This document shows positions 27,693-39,454 of a stretch of DNA of 64,000 nt, piece by piece (position 1 is the first letter of the stretch; every line of letters begins with the position of its first letter). This DNA comes from Aestuariivirga sp. (GTDB taxonomy: Bacteria > Pseudomonadota > Alphaproteobacteria > Rhizobiales > Aestuariivirgaceae). The stretch is taken from assembly GCF_020252395.1 (NCBI RefSeq), contig NZ_JADCDB010000009.1, forward strand, positions 62,001 to 126,000. The letters run 5' to 3'. The translations under genes and the position numbers were made by a program. The notes beneath the pieces were generated by a model. It saw only the letters and a list, made by a program, of their open reading frames with translations, did not search any database and was not told the origin of the DNA.

Positions 27693-27749
27693 TATGGTCA
27701 GGTTACGCGGTTTCTGTGGTGAGTCGCACCGCCCGGACGATTCATTCAC

Positions 27750-27779
27750 ATGAAAAGGGGTGCCTGCAATCCTTTTCAT
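27750..27779. promoter_or_regulatory. Inverted repeat upstream of the porin gene
   Basis: Perfect 9-bp arms ATGAAAAGG (27750-27758) and CCTTTTCAT (27771-27779), 12-nt spacer. The spacer word TGCCTGCAAT recurs 20-odd bases on as TGCCTGTAAT. It lies ~230 bp ahead of the porin start in the 315-bp gap shared with the divergent mini-operon. Likely operator or 5'-UTR structure; the binding protein is unknown. Confidence 0.4.
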
Positions 27780-28007
27780 CCCGGCATCGTTGCCTGTAAT
27801 AGATTTCAATATGGCATTCCACCCCCGAAACTGTGGCAAAGCAGTAACAGCCGCCAAAATTCCCGGCATAGCCCCATCGCGGTCGTTGACCCGCCGCCCG
27901 TTTGCGCAGACAACAGGCGCGTGCCCGATCAGATCGTGCATTGACCTCCGGATCCGGTTGCAGGGGATGGGGGGACGTCTCAACTCCAAGACTTGGGAGA
28001 AACAAGA

Positions 28008-29498
28008 ATGAAGACTATGAAGATGGCGCTCATGGCTGGTGCGGCGGTTGCCGTGTCCGCCGCCGCCGCCCACGCCGACGAGCTGCAGGACCTCAAGGCG
28101 CAGGTCGAGGCTCTCAACGCCCGCGTCGCCGCGATGGAAACCGCTCCGGCGGTTCCGGCCGGCTATCAGCTGCTGGCCATTTCGAAGGGTGAAGCCCTTC
28201 AGGTGCCGGGTATGCTCGGCTCTGACCGTGACCGTGTCGTCAATGACCGCGCCACCATCATCTCCGTCATGCCTACGGCCGATGCACCGGCCGGCACCAC
28301 CATCTCGTGGTCGGGCTATGTCCGTGCCGCGATCGTCTATTCCGGCGACGATGGCGACCGTACGATCAAGCGCTATGAGGACGGTGGGGACGGTTACGCG
28401 CTCCAGACCAGCAACAAGTCCTCCGCCGACAATGACGATGACTGGGACGTGAAGTCGCGCGGTCAGCTCCGCGTGGTCGCCACCACCGACACCGCTGTGG
28501 GTGAAGTGGGCGTCGAACTCAAGATGCGCGCCGACTTGAACGGCAACGGCACCTCCGACGTCTATATGAAGACGGCCTGGGGCTACTGGGCCATGACCCC
28601 GGAACTGACGCTTGGCGGCGGTTACTCGGGTTCGCTGGGCAACATCGGCTACGGCTATGATGGTGCCTGCACCTGCTACTACACGGACAACGCCGATGTG
28701 GGCTTCGATCCGGGTGACACCACCCAGATGCGCCTCAGCTATGCTTCGGGTCCGTTCGCCATGGCGATCGCCATCGAAGACGCCAGCTTGGGTAAGGATG
28801 GCACTTCGGGCAATAACCTTGGCGCGGCCGGCGAGATCAAGTACACGGGCGACAGCTTCTCGGGTGAAATCTCGGGCGTGTACCGCACCGTCAACGAAGA
28901 CGACTACAACTTCTCCGGCAAGACCGGCCCTCGTGGCAATTTCGGTTTGTATTCGGTGGACACGCCCTATGCCTATAACGCCGACCTCGATTCGCTGTGG
29001 CAGATCGGCGCTGGTGTGGGCTTTAACATGGGCGACATCGCAAGCCTCTCGCTTGCGGCTGCCATGGGTCATGGCCCCTTCCAGGAGACCAACAGCAGCG
29101 GCGACATCACCGAGAGTTTCCCCATCACCAACGACTGGTGGGGTGTGTCCGGTCTGGCGACCGCCAACCTGTCTGACGCGGTCCATGCCGAGTTTGGCGC
29201 TGGCTACAAGCATCGTGAGGGTGACTCTCACGACGGCGCTACGTTCACCACGGAGGATGGCCCCGAAACGCCTTGGAAGTATAGCGGCTTCGACTATGAC
29301 ACCTGGGCCCTGCTCGGCGGTGTGTACTACACCCCCGTCGACCAGCTGACGATCGGCCTCGAAGGCGAGTGGTATACGACCGACATCTCCACCACCCGCA
29401 CGGGCCAGGTTGACACCGAGGCCGAAGGCCTTCGTGATAAGATTGAGAGCTCCAACGACAACTGGACGATCGACCTCGTGTCCGTCTGGCGCTTCTAA
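28008..29498 (+). CDS. Alphaproteobacterial porin
   Basis: 496 residues from the ATG at 28008 (GGGAGA upstream; the frame extends to a TTG at 27993). Signal peptide ending AAAAHA, a short heptad coiled coil (LKAQVEALNARVAAME) that would trimerise in the periplasm, then a 16-strand-type barrel of the Rhizobiales porin family: VSGYVRA-like SWSGYVRAAIVYS, RGQLRVVATTDT, and the C-terminal strand IDLVSVWRF ending in Phe. General diffusion pore of the outer membrane. Followed by a strong terminator. Confidence 0.9.
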   Translation: MKTMKMALMAGAAVAVSAAAAHADELQDLKAQVEALNARVAAMETAPAVPAGYQLLAISKGEALQVPGMLGSDRDRVVNDRATIISVMPTADAPAGTTISWSGYVRAAIVYSGDDGDRTIKRYEDGGDGYALQTSNKSSADNDDDWDVKSRGQLRVVATTDTAVGEVGVELKMRADLNGNGTSDVYMKTAWGYWAMTPELTLGGGYSGSLGNIGYGYDGACTCYYTDNADVGFDPGDTTQMRLSYASGPFAMAIAIEDASLGKDGTSGNNLGAAGEIKYTGDSFSGEISGVYRTVNEDDYNFSGKTGPRGNFGLYSVDTPYAYNADLDSLWQIGAGVGFNMGDIASLSLAAAMGHGPFQETNSSGDITESFPITNDWWGVSGLATANLSDAVHAEFGAGYKHREGDSHDGATFTTEDGPETPWKYSGFDYDTWALLGGVYYTPVDQLTIGLEGEWYTTDISTTRTGQVDTEAEGLRDKIESSNDNWTIDLVSVWRF

Positions 29499-29521
29499 TC
29501 TCCACAACACGTCTAGGGGAG

Positions 29522-29555
29522 ACGGCCTGCTTCGGCAGGCCGTTTTCCTTTTTTT
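29522..29555 (+). terminator. Rho-independent terminator of the porin gene
   Basis: Perfect 9-bp stem ACGGCCTGC / GCAGGCCGT (29522-29530, 29535-29543) closed by a TTCG tetraloop and followed by TTTCCTTTTTTT. One of the clearest terminators in the window. Confidence 0.95.
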
Positions 29556-29663
29556 CAGGACGAGTGTTGTCCTCAGCAGCCCGCCGATTTTGGGAAATGC
29601 ACATCAGGGCCACTCTGCGGCCCTGTTTTGTGGTATACAGCCGATAAACCAGAGTGACGGACA

Positions 29664-30512
29664 TTGCTTCCCCTTCGCACCCTGATTTTCCTGAGCCTTT
29701 TGGCGCTGCCGCTGGCGGCCTGCGAATCGACGTCGAATGTCGATCTCGAAAGCCGTAACTTCAATGTGCAGCAGACCTCCGTGCCGCCGGGCGAGGCGGT
29801 GGCCAGCACCGAGCAGATCACCAGCCTGGTGCGCCGCTCGGGACCAACCTACGTCACGCTGATCGTGTCGCAGCCGGCGAAGCCGGACAACGTCTCGAAA
29901 GACTCGCGCAAGGGCACGCCGGTCACCTCTGGCTCGGGCTTCGTGGCCGATGGATCAGGCTATGTGATGACGGCCGCCCATGTCGGCAAGCGCGTCGGCA
30001 ACACGGTTTCCGCCAAGGCCGCCAATGGCCGCGTCTATTCGGGCGAAGTGATCGCCATCAAGCCCGACAATGACATGGCCGTCATCCGCCTCCGGAGCTT
30101 TTCCGGCAAGGCGGTGACGCCGGCCGACAACCAATGCCTCGCCAGGGGCAACATCGTTTATTCGCTCGGCCGACCCCATGCCCAGGGCGATACCGCCCGT
30201 CTCGGTGAATTCGAATCGGCAAGTTTCGGCCAGGCCGTGCATTATGCGGGCACCGACGCCAAATTCGGCTACCCGGACGCCATGGTGTTGCGGCTTTCGA
30301 CCCAGAAAGGCGAATCCGGCGGTCCTTTGTTCGACGGGAATGGCGATCTCGTCGGCATGGTGGTGAGCACGCTCTATGACAATGCCGGCCAGCCCCTCAA
30401 CCTCGCCCATGCCGTGCCGTCGCGCACGCTGGCGGGCTTCCTGTGCTCAACCGTGCAGTGCTCCGCCGAATGGCGCGCGGTCGCTGCCGGCAACAGCCGC
30501 TGCGGTTCCTAG
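29664..30512 (+). CDS. Trypsin-like serine protease, lipoprotein
   Basis: 282 residues starting at TTG. Lipobox ALPLAAC (Cys ~20), then a chymotrypsin/S1C fold with full catalytic triad: His in MTAAHVG, Asp in PDNDMAVIRL, Ser in KGESGGPLFD. No PDZ domain follows, unlike DegP/DegS. C-terminal Cys residues (LCSTVQCS, SRCGS) could form disulfides. Probably an envelope protease of unknown targets. Confidence 0.88.
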   Translation: MLPLRTLIFLSLLALPLAACESTSNVDLESRNFNVQQTSVPPGEAVASTEQITSLVRRSGPTYVTLIVSQPAKPDNVSKDSRKGTPVTSGSGFVADGSGYVMTAAHVGKRVGNTVSAKAANGRVYSGEVIAIKPDNDMAVIRLRSFSGKAVTPADNQCLARGNIVYSLGRPHAQGDTARLGEFESASFGQAVHYAGTDAKFGYPDAMVLRLSTQKGESGGPLFDGNGDLVGMVVSTLYDNAGQPLNLAHAVPSRTLAGFLCSTVQCSAEWRAVAAGNSRCGS

Positions 30513-32074
30513 CGGCTCTCCAGGATCGGCTTCAGGTGGCGCTCATAGGGTTTCCAGCGCGCCACCGAGCTTGTATTGATGCCGGAGCGCACCTGCAGGC
30601 GGCTGAAGGTGGTCACCGCGCCGGCATTGCGCTCGGGGTGGAGGCAGGCTTCCTCCATCGGCAGGCCCAGATAATCGAGCAGCGCCGCGATGGCGGGCTC
30701 AGGATCCGACACCAACCTCTCATAGGAGAGATGGAAGACCCGGCCCGGCAGCACCTCATCCCAATGCGCCATCAGGCGGCGGTATTCACGGTGATAGGCG
30801 GCATAGCCGGCCGGGTCGTAGCTGTAGGAATGCGCCGCGTTCATCTCCGTCTGCAGCGCCGAGATGAAAGTGTCGGCCGGGTGGCGCGTGCAGTTCACAA
30901 AGCGCGCCCTGGGGAACAGGATCGCGGCTTCGCCGATGAAGCGGAAGTTCAATGGCATCTTGTCCACCGCCAGCGCCTTCTCCGGCGCCACGTAGCGCAT
31001 CGCGCCCTCATAGATCTCTGCTATTTCCGCCACGCCGTCGTCGCCGAGCTGTTCGAGCGAGGCCTCGATCCCGGAGAGCGGCCTGCCCTGCCCCAGCCTG
31101 GCGGCGCAATAAGTCATGGTCTCGAGTTCGCCCGCATTGCCCGCACGGCTGTGCGCCGAAATGATCTGCGCGGCGAGTGTTGTGCCTGAGCGCGGCAGGC
31201 CGACGACGAAGACCGGCTGATAGCCGCTGCGGCCATACTTTGCCGCCAGCCGTCCCAGCCTCTCCTGATCGAAAGCCGCGACGCGGGCATCGACCTCGCG
31301 GGCGAAGGCGGCGGTGACGGAAGGCGCGCGCAGCAGCCGCTTGGCCTCGGTGAAGCTGGCGAAGGCCTCGTCGTAGCGCTTGCTCTGCTGCAGCATCACG
31401 CCCCTTCTCACCATCAGGTCGCTGCGGTCGACAGGCGGGAGATCGGGCCGCGCCAGTTCCCGGCCCACCCGGCCGAACATGTCCGACTCCGCATCATGCT
31501 TGCCGATCGAGGCGAGGAGACAGAGATAACGCGCATGATGCGGCGTGGTGGCGATGAAGCGCTCGATCTGCGCGCGGGCCTCGTCCACGCGGCCGAGCGA
31601 GAGGAGGCAATCGAGCACTTCGAGGCGGATCGCGTGCTTCGCACCCTCCGGCGCGCGCTCCAGCGCCTTCGAGAAGGCCGCGAGTGCTTCCTCCATGTGG
31701 CCGATGCGGGCGAGGAAGGAGCCGCTGCGCCAGATCGCGTCGACATTGGACGGCGCCACGCTGCGCGCCTTGCCGTAAAGCGCTGCGGCCTCCGGCACGC
31801 GGCCCATGGAGAGCAGGCAAAGGCCGTAGTTGAGAATATAGTTGACGTTCTTCCCGTCCAGCGTCACGGCGCGGGCGAAATGCGGCTCCGCCTGCTCGAA
31901 GCGGCCCTGCGACTGGATGGCGATGCCCAGAATGAACTGGGCTTGGGCAGAGAGCGGATTTTCCCTTACAAGCTGACGCGCCTGTGCCTCTGCCTCGCTT
32001 ATGCTGCCACGCGCCAGCAGACCGTCGATGTGGCGAAGCGCATTGCTCAAGCGCTCCGCCCGGTTCCGCGTCAC
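30509..32074 (-). CDS. TPR-containing sulfotransferase
   Basis: 521 residues from GTG. N-terminal tetratricopeptide repeats (residues ~15-230; e.g. AQFILGIAIQSQGRFEQAEPHFARA, VNYILNYGLCLLSMGRVPEAA), then a sulfotransferase domain with the PAPS 5'-phosphosulfate loop VFVVGLPRSGTTL (~265-277) and the 3'-phosphate segment FVNCTRHPADTFIS (~390). The target is unknown; this fused family is common in alphaproteobacteria. The start overlaps the quinone reductase stop by 4 nt (GTGA). The stop overlaps the protease gene's stop. Confidence 0.9.
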   Translation of the reverse strand: MTRNRAERLSNALRHIDGLLARGSISEAEAQARQLVRENPLSAQAQFILGIAIQSQGRFEQAEPHFARAVTLDGKNVNYILNYGLCLLSMGRVPEAAALYGKARSVAPSNVDAIWRSGSFLARIGHMEEALAAFSKALERAPEGAKHAIRLEVLDCLLSLGRVDEARAQIERFIATTPHHARYLCLLASIGKHDAESDMFGRVGRELARPDLPPVDRSDLMVRRGVMLQQSKRYDEAFASFTEAKRLLRAPSVTAAFAREVDARVAAFDQERLGRLAAKYGRSGYQPVFVVGLPRSGTTLAAQIISAHSRAGNAGELETMTYCAARLGQGRPLSGIEASLEQLGDDGVAEIAEIYEGAMRYVAPEKALAVDKMPLNFRFIGEAAILFPRARFVNCTRHPADTFISALQTEMNAAHSYSYDPAGYAAYHREYRRLMAHWDEVLPGRVFHLSYERLVSDPEPAIAALLDYLGLPMEEACLHPERNAGAVTTFSRLQVRSGINTSSVARWKPYERHLKPILESR

Positions 32075-33042
32075 GGCAGCAGAACCGTGGCGCCCGTGGT
32101 CTTGCGGCTTTCGAGATCGCGATGCGCCTTGACCGCGTCGGCAAGCGCATAGCGCTGGTTGACCGGAATCTTCACCTTGCCGCTGGCGACGGCATTGACG
32201 AGATCCTGTGCGGTCTCCTGCAGGTCGGCATCGGAGGCGGTGTAGGTCATCAGCGTGGGCCTTGTCGCGAAGAGCGAGCCCTTGGCGGAGAGCAGCAGCA
32301 TGTCGAGCGGCGGCACGGGACCCGAGGCATTGCCGAAGCTGACGAACATGCCGCGGGGCGCCAAGCAGTCAAGCGAGATCATCATCGTGTCCTTGCCCAC
32401 GCCGTCATAGACAACGGGTACGCCCTTGCCGCCGGTCAGCTCGCGCAGGCGCTTCACCGTATCCTCGGTCGAATAGTTGATGACGTGGTCGCAGCCATGG
32501 GCGCGGGCAATCGCCGCCTTGGCGTCAGACCCCACGGTGCCGATCACCGTGGCGCCCAGCGCCTTGGCCCACTGGCTCATGATCAGGCCCACACCGCCCG
32601 CCGCGGCATGGAGCAGGATGGTGTCGCCCGGCTTCACCACGTAAGTGGCGCGCAGCAGGTAGCGCGCCGTCATGCCCTTCAGCATCATGCCGGCTGCCGT
32701 CTCGTCCGAGATCGAAGCCGGAAGCTTCACCACCCGGCTGGCCGGCAGGTTGCGGACCTCGGCATAGGCGCCGATGGGGCCCGTGCCGTAGGCGATGCGG
32801 TCACCCACCTTGAGGCTCGTGACGCCTTCTCCCAGCTCTTCCACCACGCCCGCTGCTTCGAGCCCGATCCCTGATGGCAGCGGCACGGAATAAAGACCGG
32901 TGCGGTGATAAGTGTCGATATAGTTGAGGCCCACCGCCGTCTGACGCACACGGACCTGGCCGGGGCCGGGCTTGCCCACATCCACCTCGACGAGCTTCAT
33001 CACTTCGGGCCCGCCCGTGGCCTCGATCCGGATCGCTTTCAT
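32071..33042 (-). CDS. NADPH:quinone oxidoreductase (zeta-crystallin-like, MDR family)
   Basis: 323 residues from the ATG at 33042, which has a perfect AAGGAGGT 6 nt upstream; the frame extends further but without need. MKAIRIEATGGPEVMKLVEVD, GLNYIDTYHRTGLY, and the NADPH-binding LLHAAAGGVGLIMSQWAKALGA. No structural-zinc Cys cluster, as in quinone reductases. One-electron quinone reduction is the family reaction. Divergent from the aminotransferase gene. Confidence 0.92.
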   Translation of the reverse strand: MKAIRIEATGGPEVMKLVEVDVGKPGPGQVRVRQTAVGLNYIDTYHRTGLYSVPLPSGIGLEAAGVVEELGEGVTSLKVGDRIAYGTGPIGAYAEVRNLPASRVVKLPASISDETAAGMMLKGMTARYLLRATYVVKPGDTILLHAAAGGVGLIMSQWAKALGATVIGTVGSDAKAAIARAHGCDHVINYSTEDTVKRLRELTGGKGVPVVYDGVGKDTMMISLDCLAPRGMFVSFGNASGPVPPLDMLLLSAKGSLFATRPTLMTYTASDADLQETAQDLVNAVASGKVKIPVNQRYALADAVKAHRDLESRKTTGATVLLP

Positions 33043-33112
33043 GCTTGCACCTCCTTGCGGGGCCCGGCACATTCCGAACAGACCCCTATTTTCAAGCCCT
33101 TGGTGCCCCATC

Positions 33113-34276
33113 ATGACCTATGCCGTCAATCCTGCCATCGCCCGCGTCGAGGCGCCGCCGATCATGGAAGCGCAAGGCTGGGTCAGGCCGGGCCTGCGCA
33201 ACAGGAAGCTTTTGAACCTGTGCCAGGCGGTGCCGAGCTGGTCATGCGCAGAGGCGCTCGACGCGGAGGTGGCACGTCTCGCGCATGAGCCGGGCATCGG
33301 CCTCTATACCGACATCTTCGGCATTCCCGAACTGCGGGAGGCGATCGCTTCGCATTTCTCGGCGGACTACAGGGGCAAGGTGGCGGCGGAGAATGTCTGC
33401 GTCACCGCCGGCTGCAACCAGGCCTTTGCGGCGGCGATCATGGCGATCGCCAGGGCGGGCGACAACGTCATCCTGCCCGTGCCCTATTTCTTCAATCACA
33501 CCATGTGGCTCGGCATGCTGGGCGTGGAGGCGCGTTACGTCTCCGGCATCGGCGAGCCAGATCCGGCCGAGGCCGCCAAGCAGATCGACGAGCGCACCCG
33601 CGCCATCGTGCTGTGCACGCCCAACAACCCGACGGGCGCCATCTATGCGCCGGAAACGATCAAGGCGCTGTTCGATCTCGCGCGGAGCCGCGGCATCGCG
33701 CTGGTCATCGACGAGACCTACAAGGATTTCCGCGACGGCGGCGAGCCGGCCCACGCGATCTTCGCCACCGATGGCTGGGAGGAGGCGTTCATCCATCTCT
33801 ACAGCTTCTCCAAGGCCTATGCGATGACGGGCTATCGCGTCGGAGCCATCACAGCCTCGACCCGCGTGCTGGCGGAGATCGAGAAGATCATGGACTGTCT
33901 CGCCATCTGCACAACCCACATCTCGCAGCGCGCCGCGCTCTTTGCGCTTAAACAGCTTGAGGTCTGGAAGCGCGGGAAGATCGCCACGATGCATGGGCGG
34001 CTCACGGCGCTCCGCCGGGCCTTCGCGCGTGACGGGCTGAAATATGAGCTCATCAGCTCCGGAGCACTGTTTTCCTATGTGCGCCATCCCTTCGCCGACG
34101 AAACGGCGAAGCAGGTGGCGATGCGGCTAGCCGGCGAGCATGACCTGCTGTGCCTTCCCGGCTCGATGTTCGGCCCCGGCCAGGAGCGCCATCTGCGCAT
34201 CGCTTTCGCCAATGCCGAGGCGGGCGACATGGAAACGCTGGTGGACAGGTTGGCGGAGAGCCAAGCCGGGAGGTGA
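33113..34276 (+). CDS. Class I/II pyridoxal-phosphate aminotransferase
   Basis: 387 residues. PLP fold type I: YTDIFGIPELREAIA, CNQAFAAAI, NNPTGAIY (cofactor Asn), VIDETYKDF (Asp of the ring N) and the Schiff-base Lys in LYSFSKAYAMTGYRVG, with R in LRIAFANAE. Broad aspartate/aromatic aminotransferase type; no substrate can be read from the sequence. Start ATG 33113 chosen because earlier codons are antisense to the divergent reductase gene's start. Confidence 0.9.
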   Translation: MTYAVNPAIARVEAPPIMEAQGWVRPGLRNRKLLNLCQAVPSWSCAEALDAEVARLAHEPGIGLYTDIFGIPELREAIASHFSADYRGKVAAENVCVTAGCNQAFAAAIMAIARAGDNVILPVPYFFNHTMWLGMLGVEARYVSGIGEPDPAEAAKQIDERTRAIVLCTPNNPTGAIYAPETIKALFDLARSRGIALVIDETYKDFRDGGEPAHAIFATDGWEEAFIHLYSFSKAYAMTGYRVGAITASTRVLAEIEKIMDCLAICTTHISQRAALFALKQLEVWKRGKIATMHGRLTALRRAFARDGLKYELISSGALFSYVRHPFADETAKQVAMRLAGEHDLLCLPGSMFGPGQERHLRIAFANAEAGDMETLVDRLAESQAGR

Positions 34277-34518
34277 GGCCTCCGCGCCTTTACTTCGGCC
34301 GGATCTCCTCCCTGTCCATGCGGCCTCCCGGCTGTGCGGTCATGCGGACCTTGCCATCGCCGGTTAGGATGCCGCTGCGCCGCAGGCCGTTGCCGGCGCG
34401 GCAGACCGCGCCTTCGCCTTGCCCATCGGACGCGGCGTGATGTGCAGCATCTGTCGTTTGCCTGTCTTGGCCTTGAAGCAACACCGGCGCGCACGGCTTA
34501 CGGCACCGCCCCACGAGG
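34277..34518. other. Gap without a convincing gene
   Basis: The minus frame 34290-34613 is open, but its product is Arg/Gly-rich, has no recognisable domain and overlaps the DUF2279 gene's 3' end out of frame. No hairpin with a T-tract seen. Possibly a decayed small gene. Confidence 0.4.
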
Positions 34519-35622
34519 TCAGTTGTGGTTATCGCTGGCGATGTACGTATAGGGCGGCTGCCAGTAGGTGAAGGCCGTGGTGGCGGCCAGGCCCGGCAGC
34601 GTGTCGGCGACATCCGGCGCCTGGCCGAGCAGTTCGTTGAGGTTCAGGCCGATCGCGAGATAAGGGTTGCGCGAGGGTTCGACGCCGGCGGCGCGGGTCT
34701 GGTCGGTATAACCCTCAGTAAAGTAGCCCGCCTGCAGTTCGGCGAAGCGCAGGGGCGTGTCGTCCAGCCTTTCGAAGCCGGACAGCTTCAGGGCCAGGAG
34801 GTAGCGCTGGCCGTCATAGTCGGTGGCCGGGTTCCACTCGTGGTATTCGGAGGCGCCCCAGTATTCCATCCGGTAGTCGAGCTTGTCGGCAAGGCCGGGA
34901 ACGGTGTTGCGCAGGAAGGAGAAAGTGGCGCCCACGCCGTCGGCGATCAGGTCCTCGTAGGAGAAGCCGTGTTCGCCGGCGATACCGTCGAAAATCTCGA
35001 TATAGGTCTGGAAGCCCATGCCGAGCAGCGCGCCGGTAACGGCCGCATTTTTCGGATCGTCCACCGAATGCGCGATACGCTGCGTGAAATACTGCGAGAC
35101 GAGGTAGCCCGTATAGGCATGGCCCAGTTTATCCATGCCGCCATACTTGGTGTCCGTGCCGAACCACCCCTCGCTCTCGAAGTGATAGCCCGACGTGCCC
35201 CAGTCCCAATTCTTGATGCCGAAAACGGTGATGCCGCCATAGAGGGCAAGAATGTCCCACTTTACCGACTTCGACTGTTCCCAGAACACGTCGAAGCTGT
35301 AATCGCCATATTGCGACACGTCGATGGGCCGCAGGTTATACTCGACGCCGTTGATGAAGTCGGCAACCGGCGAATTGGTCCGTTCCGGGCGGATCGGGCC
35401 GGCAGCGGCGGACGCGGGAAGAATTTCGATGCGGCCCTGCTTGCCCAGCGCCACGATCTCGTCGCTGGTGAGCAAGGCCTCCGAGCTGAGCGGCACAAAA
35501 GGTTGGAGGGTTGCCAAATTCATCGCCGCAGCACTGCTGGCGGTGATCTCGCCCGACTCCGCAGCGCCGCATAGCACCACGGAGAGCGCGCATCCTATCG
35601 CAAGAGCTCCAGCCTTTTTCAT
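34519..35622 (-). CDS. DUF2279 periplasmic/outer-membrane protein (YfiM-like)
   Basis: 367 residues with signal peptide (MKKAGALAIGCALSVVLCGAAES). The DUF2279 core includes YGGITVFGIKNWDWG, MDKLGHAYTGYLVSQYFTQR (conserved DK..HA motif), and EDLIADGVGATFSFLRN. A C-terminal barrel-like region (KLSGFERL...NPYLAIGLNLNEL) resembles outer-membrane anchoring segments. Function unknown. Confidence 0.83.
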   Translation of the reverse strand: MKKAGALAIGCALSVVLCGAAESGEITASSAAAMNLATLQPFVPLSSEALLTSDEIVALGKQGRIEILPASAAAGPIRPERTNSPVADFINGVEYNLRPIDVSQYGDYSFDVFWEQSKSVKWDILALYGGITVFGIKNWDWGTSGYHFESEGWFGTDTKYGGMDKLGHAYTGYLVSQYFTQRIAHSVDDPKNAAVTGALLGMGFQTYIEIFDGIAGEHGFSYEDLIADGVGATFSFLRNTVPGLADKLDYRMEYWGASEYHEWNPATDYDGQRYLLALKLSGFERLDDTPLRFAELQAGYFTEGYTDQTRAAGVEPSRNPYLAIGLNLNELLGQAPDVADTLPGLAATTAFTYWQPPYTYIASDNHN

Positions 35623-36005
35623 GCAGAAAGAGTTACTAGAAACTCAATCGCCGTCCAAGACTCTTTCGCGCCAAACCCGCATATCGTGAACAAAAGGCAA
35701 CGGCGGAACCTGCCGCACGCCGCTCACACCCACGGGGCGGCACCGAAAACTCAATCTTTAGCGGCGCGTTCCATCATTATATCAGTGATTTAGCCGTTGA
35801 GATGCGAATTGCGGCGGGGTCGGCAGAGGGGCATGGATGACATCGCCTGGCAGGCAGGACCAAAGGCGCATTCCGGGTGTTTTCGGGGTCGTCCGCAAGG
35901 CTTCCAGCCGCGCGAGGGCGCGATGCGGGACCCGGCCGCCGGGCGCTCAAGCTTGGGACAACGTTGCTGCCATAGCTTTCCGGCAACCCAAGCCAGGAGC
36001 CCCCT
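35623..36005. other. 383-bp intergenic region
   Basis: No frame gives a credible protein. An AT-rich patch around 35770-35800 (CATTATATCAGTGATTTAG) is the likeliest promoter site, for either the divergent DUF2279 or the PilZ gene. Nothing else was seen. Confidence 0.35.
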
Positions 36006-38280
<2,275 letters not shown>

Positions 38281-38353
38281 TCAGATTGCACGCGACAAAC
38301 CGCCATGACCTCCGGTACACATCATTCGGTCATACAAGATGTGGAGAGCGGTC

Positions 38354-39406
38354 ATGGCGGCGAAGCAACCGGTGGCGATCGGCATGATCGGGTGCGGCTT
38401 CTATGCCCAGAACCACCTTCATGCCTGGGCTGACCTGAGGCCCGAGGGCGCCCTCCTCTCCGCTGTTTGCGACCGTGACCCGGTCCGCGCCGAAGCCGCC
38501 GGAAAGCGCTTCGGCGTTCCGCATTTTACCGATATGGGCAAGATGCTCGACACGGTGAAGATCGGCCTCCTCGACATCGCCACCCGCATGGACACCCACA
38601 GGGAGCTCGCCGCCATCGCCGCGGAGCGGGGTGTTGCCGCGGTCGTTCAGAAGCCCTTTGCGCCCACTTGGGAGGAATGCGTCGCCATTGTCGAGATGGC
38701 GCGCCAGCACAATGCCTGGCTCGCGGTGCATGAGAATTTCCGCTTCGCCTCTGCCATGCGCGCGGTGAAGAAAATCCTCGACCAGGGGACGATCGGCACG
38801 CCCACCTGGGCCAGGCTCTCGTGGCGCACAGGCTTCGACGTCTACCGCGGACAGCCTTATCTTGCGGAGGAGGAGAAGCTCGTCATCCAGGACGTCGGCA
38901 TCCACATCCTAGATCTCGCGCGCTATTTCCTCGGCGAGGTGGCGCATGTCTCGGCTGAGACGCAGAAGCGCAACCCCAAGATCCGGGCGGAGGACACCGC
39001 CACCATTCTGATGCGCCACACCTCCGGCGCCGTCTGCGTCGTCGAAGCCACTTACGCGGCGAAGCGCCAAAACGACGCCTTCCCCGAGACCATGCTGGAG
39101 ATCGAGGGCGATGGCGGCTCCGTCATCCTCACCAAGGGCGAGAAGGTGATTGTGACGACGCAGGGCCTGTCCTTCGAGGACCAGGTCGGCGGCCCCCTGC
39201 TGCACTGGACCAGCCGCCCCTGGCATGTCTCCCAAGAAGCCGTGCTCCACACCAACCGCCACATGTTCGAGCGCTTCCGCGACGGCCTCGCCGCGGATAC
39301 CTCGGGCGAGGACAATCTCAAGACCTATGCGCTGGTCGAAGCCGCCTATGAGGCGGCGCGGACGCATGCTGCGGTGAAGCCGGTGCAGTGGGTCGCGAAG
39401 GGCTGA
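38354..39406 (+). CDS. Gfo/Idh/MocA family oxidoreductase
   Basis: 350 residues from ATG 38354 (GGAGAG 6 nt upstream). Rossmann NAD(P) motif IGMIGCGFYAQNHLHAW, the EKP-like motif VVQKPFAPTWEE (QKP here in place of EKP), and the sugar-domain segment VIQDVGIHILDLARYFLG with catalytic Asp/His. Oxidises a sugar, inositol or related polyol. An ABC sugar importer and MocD/MocE-like genes lie 1-7 kb downstream, consistent with inositol- or rhizopine-type catabolism. Confidence 0.9.
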   Translation: MAAKQPVAIGMIGCGFYAQNHLHAWADLRPEGALLSAVCDRDPVRAEAAGKRFGVPHFTDMGKMLDTVKIGLLDIATRMDTHRELAAIAAERGVAAVVQKPFAPTWEECVAIVEMARQHNAWLAVHENFRFASAMRAVKKILDQGTIGTPTWARLSWRTGFDVYRGQPYLAEEEKLVIQDVGIHILDLARYFLGEVAHVSAETQKRNPKIRAEDTATILMRHTSGAVCVVEATYAAKRQNDAFPETMLEIEGDGGSVILTKGEKVIVTTQGLSFEDQVGGPLLHWTSRPWHVSQEAVLHTNRHMFERFRDGLAADTSGEDNLKTYALVEAAYEAARTHAAVKPVQWVAKG

Positions 39407-39454
39407 AAACGCGGGGAGACGCCCCCGGCGCCGCGCATAGCGCGAAGGCCGGTC

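Noticed and set aside
27693-29510. Upstream extension of the minus frame of the BON-like gene across the porin
   Set aside because: Antisense to a clear porin gene; only the part after 27692 has protein-like composition and operon context.
30443-31189. Plus-strand frame across the protease end and sulfotransferase
   Set aside because: Lies antisense to the sulfotransferase domain, including its catalytic region.
34290-34613. 107-residue minus frame after the aminotransferase
   Set aside because: Overlaps the DUF2279 gene in another frame and has no ribosome site or family resemblance.
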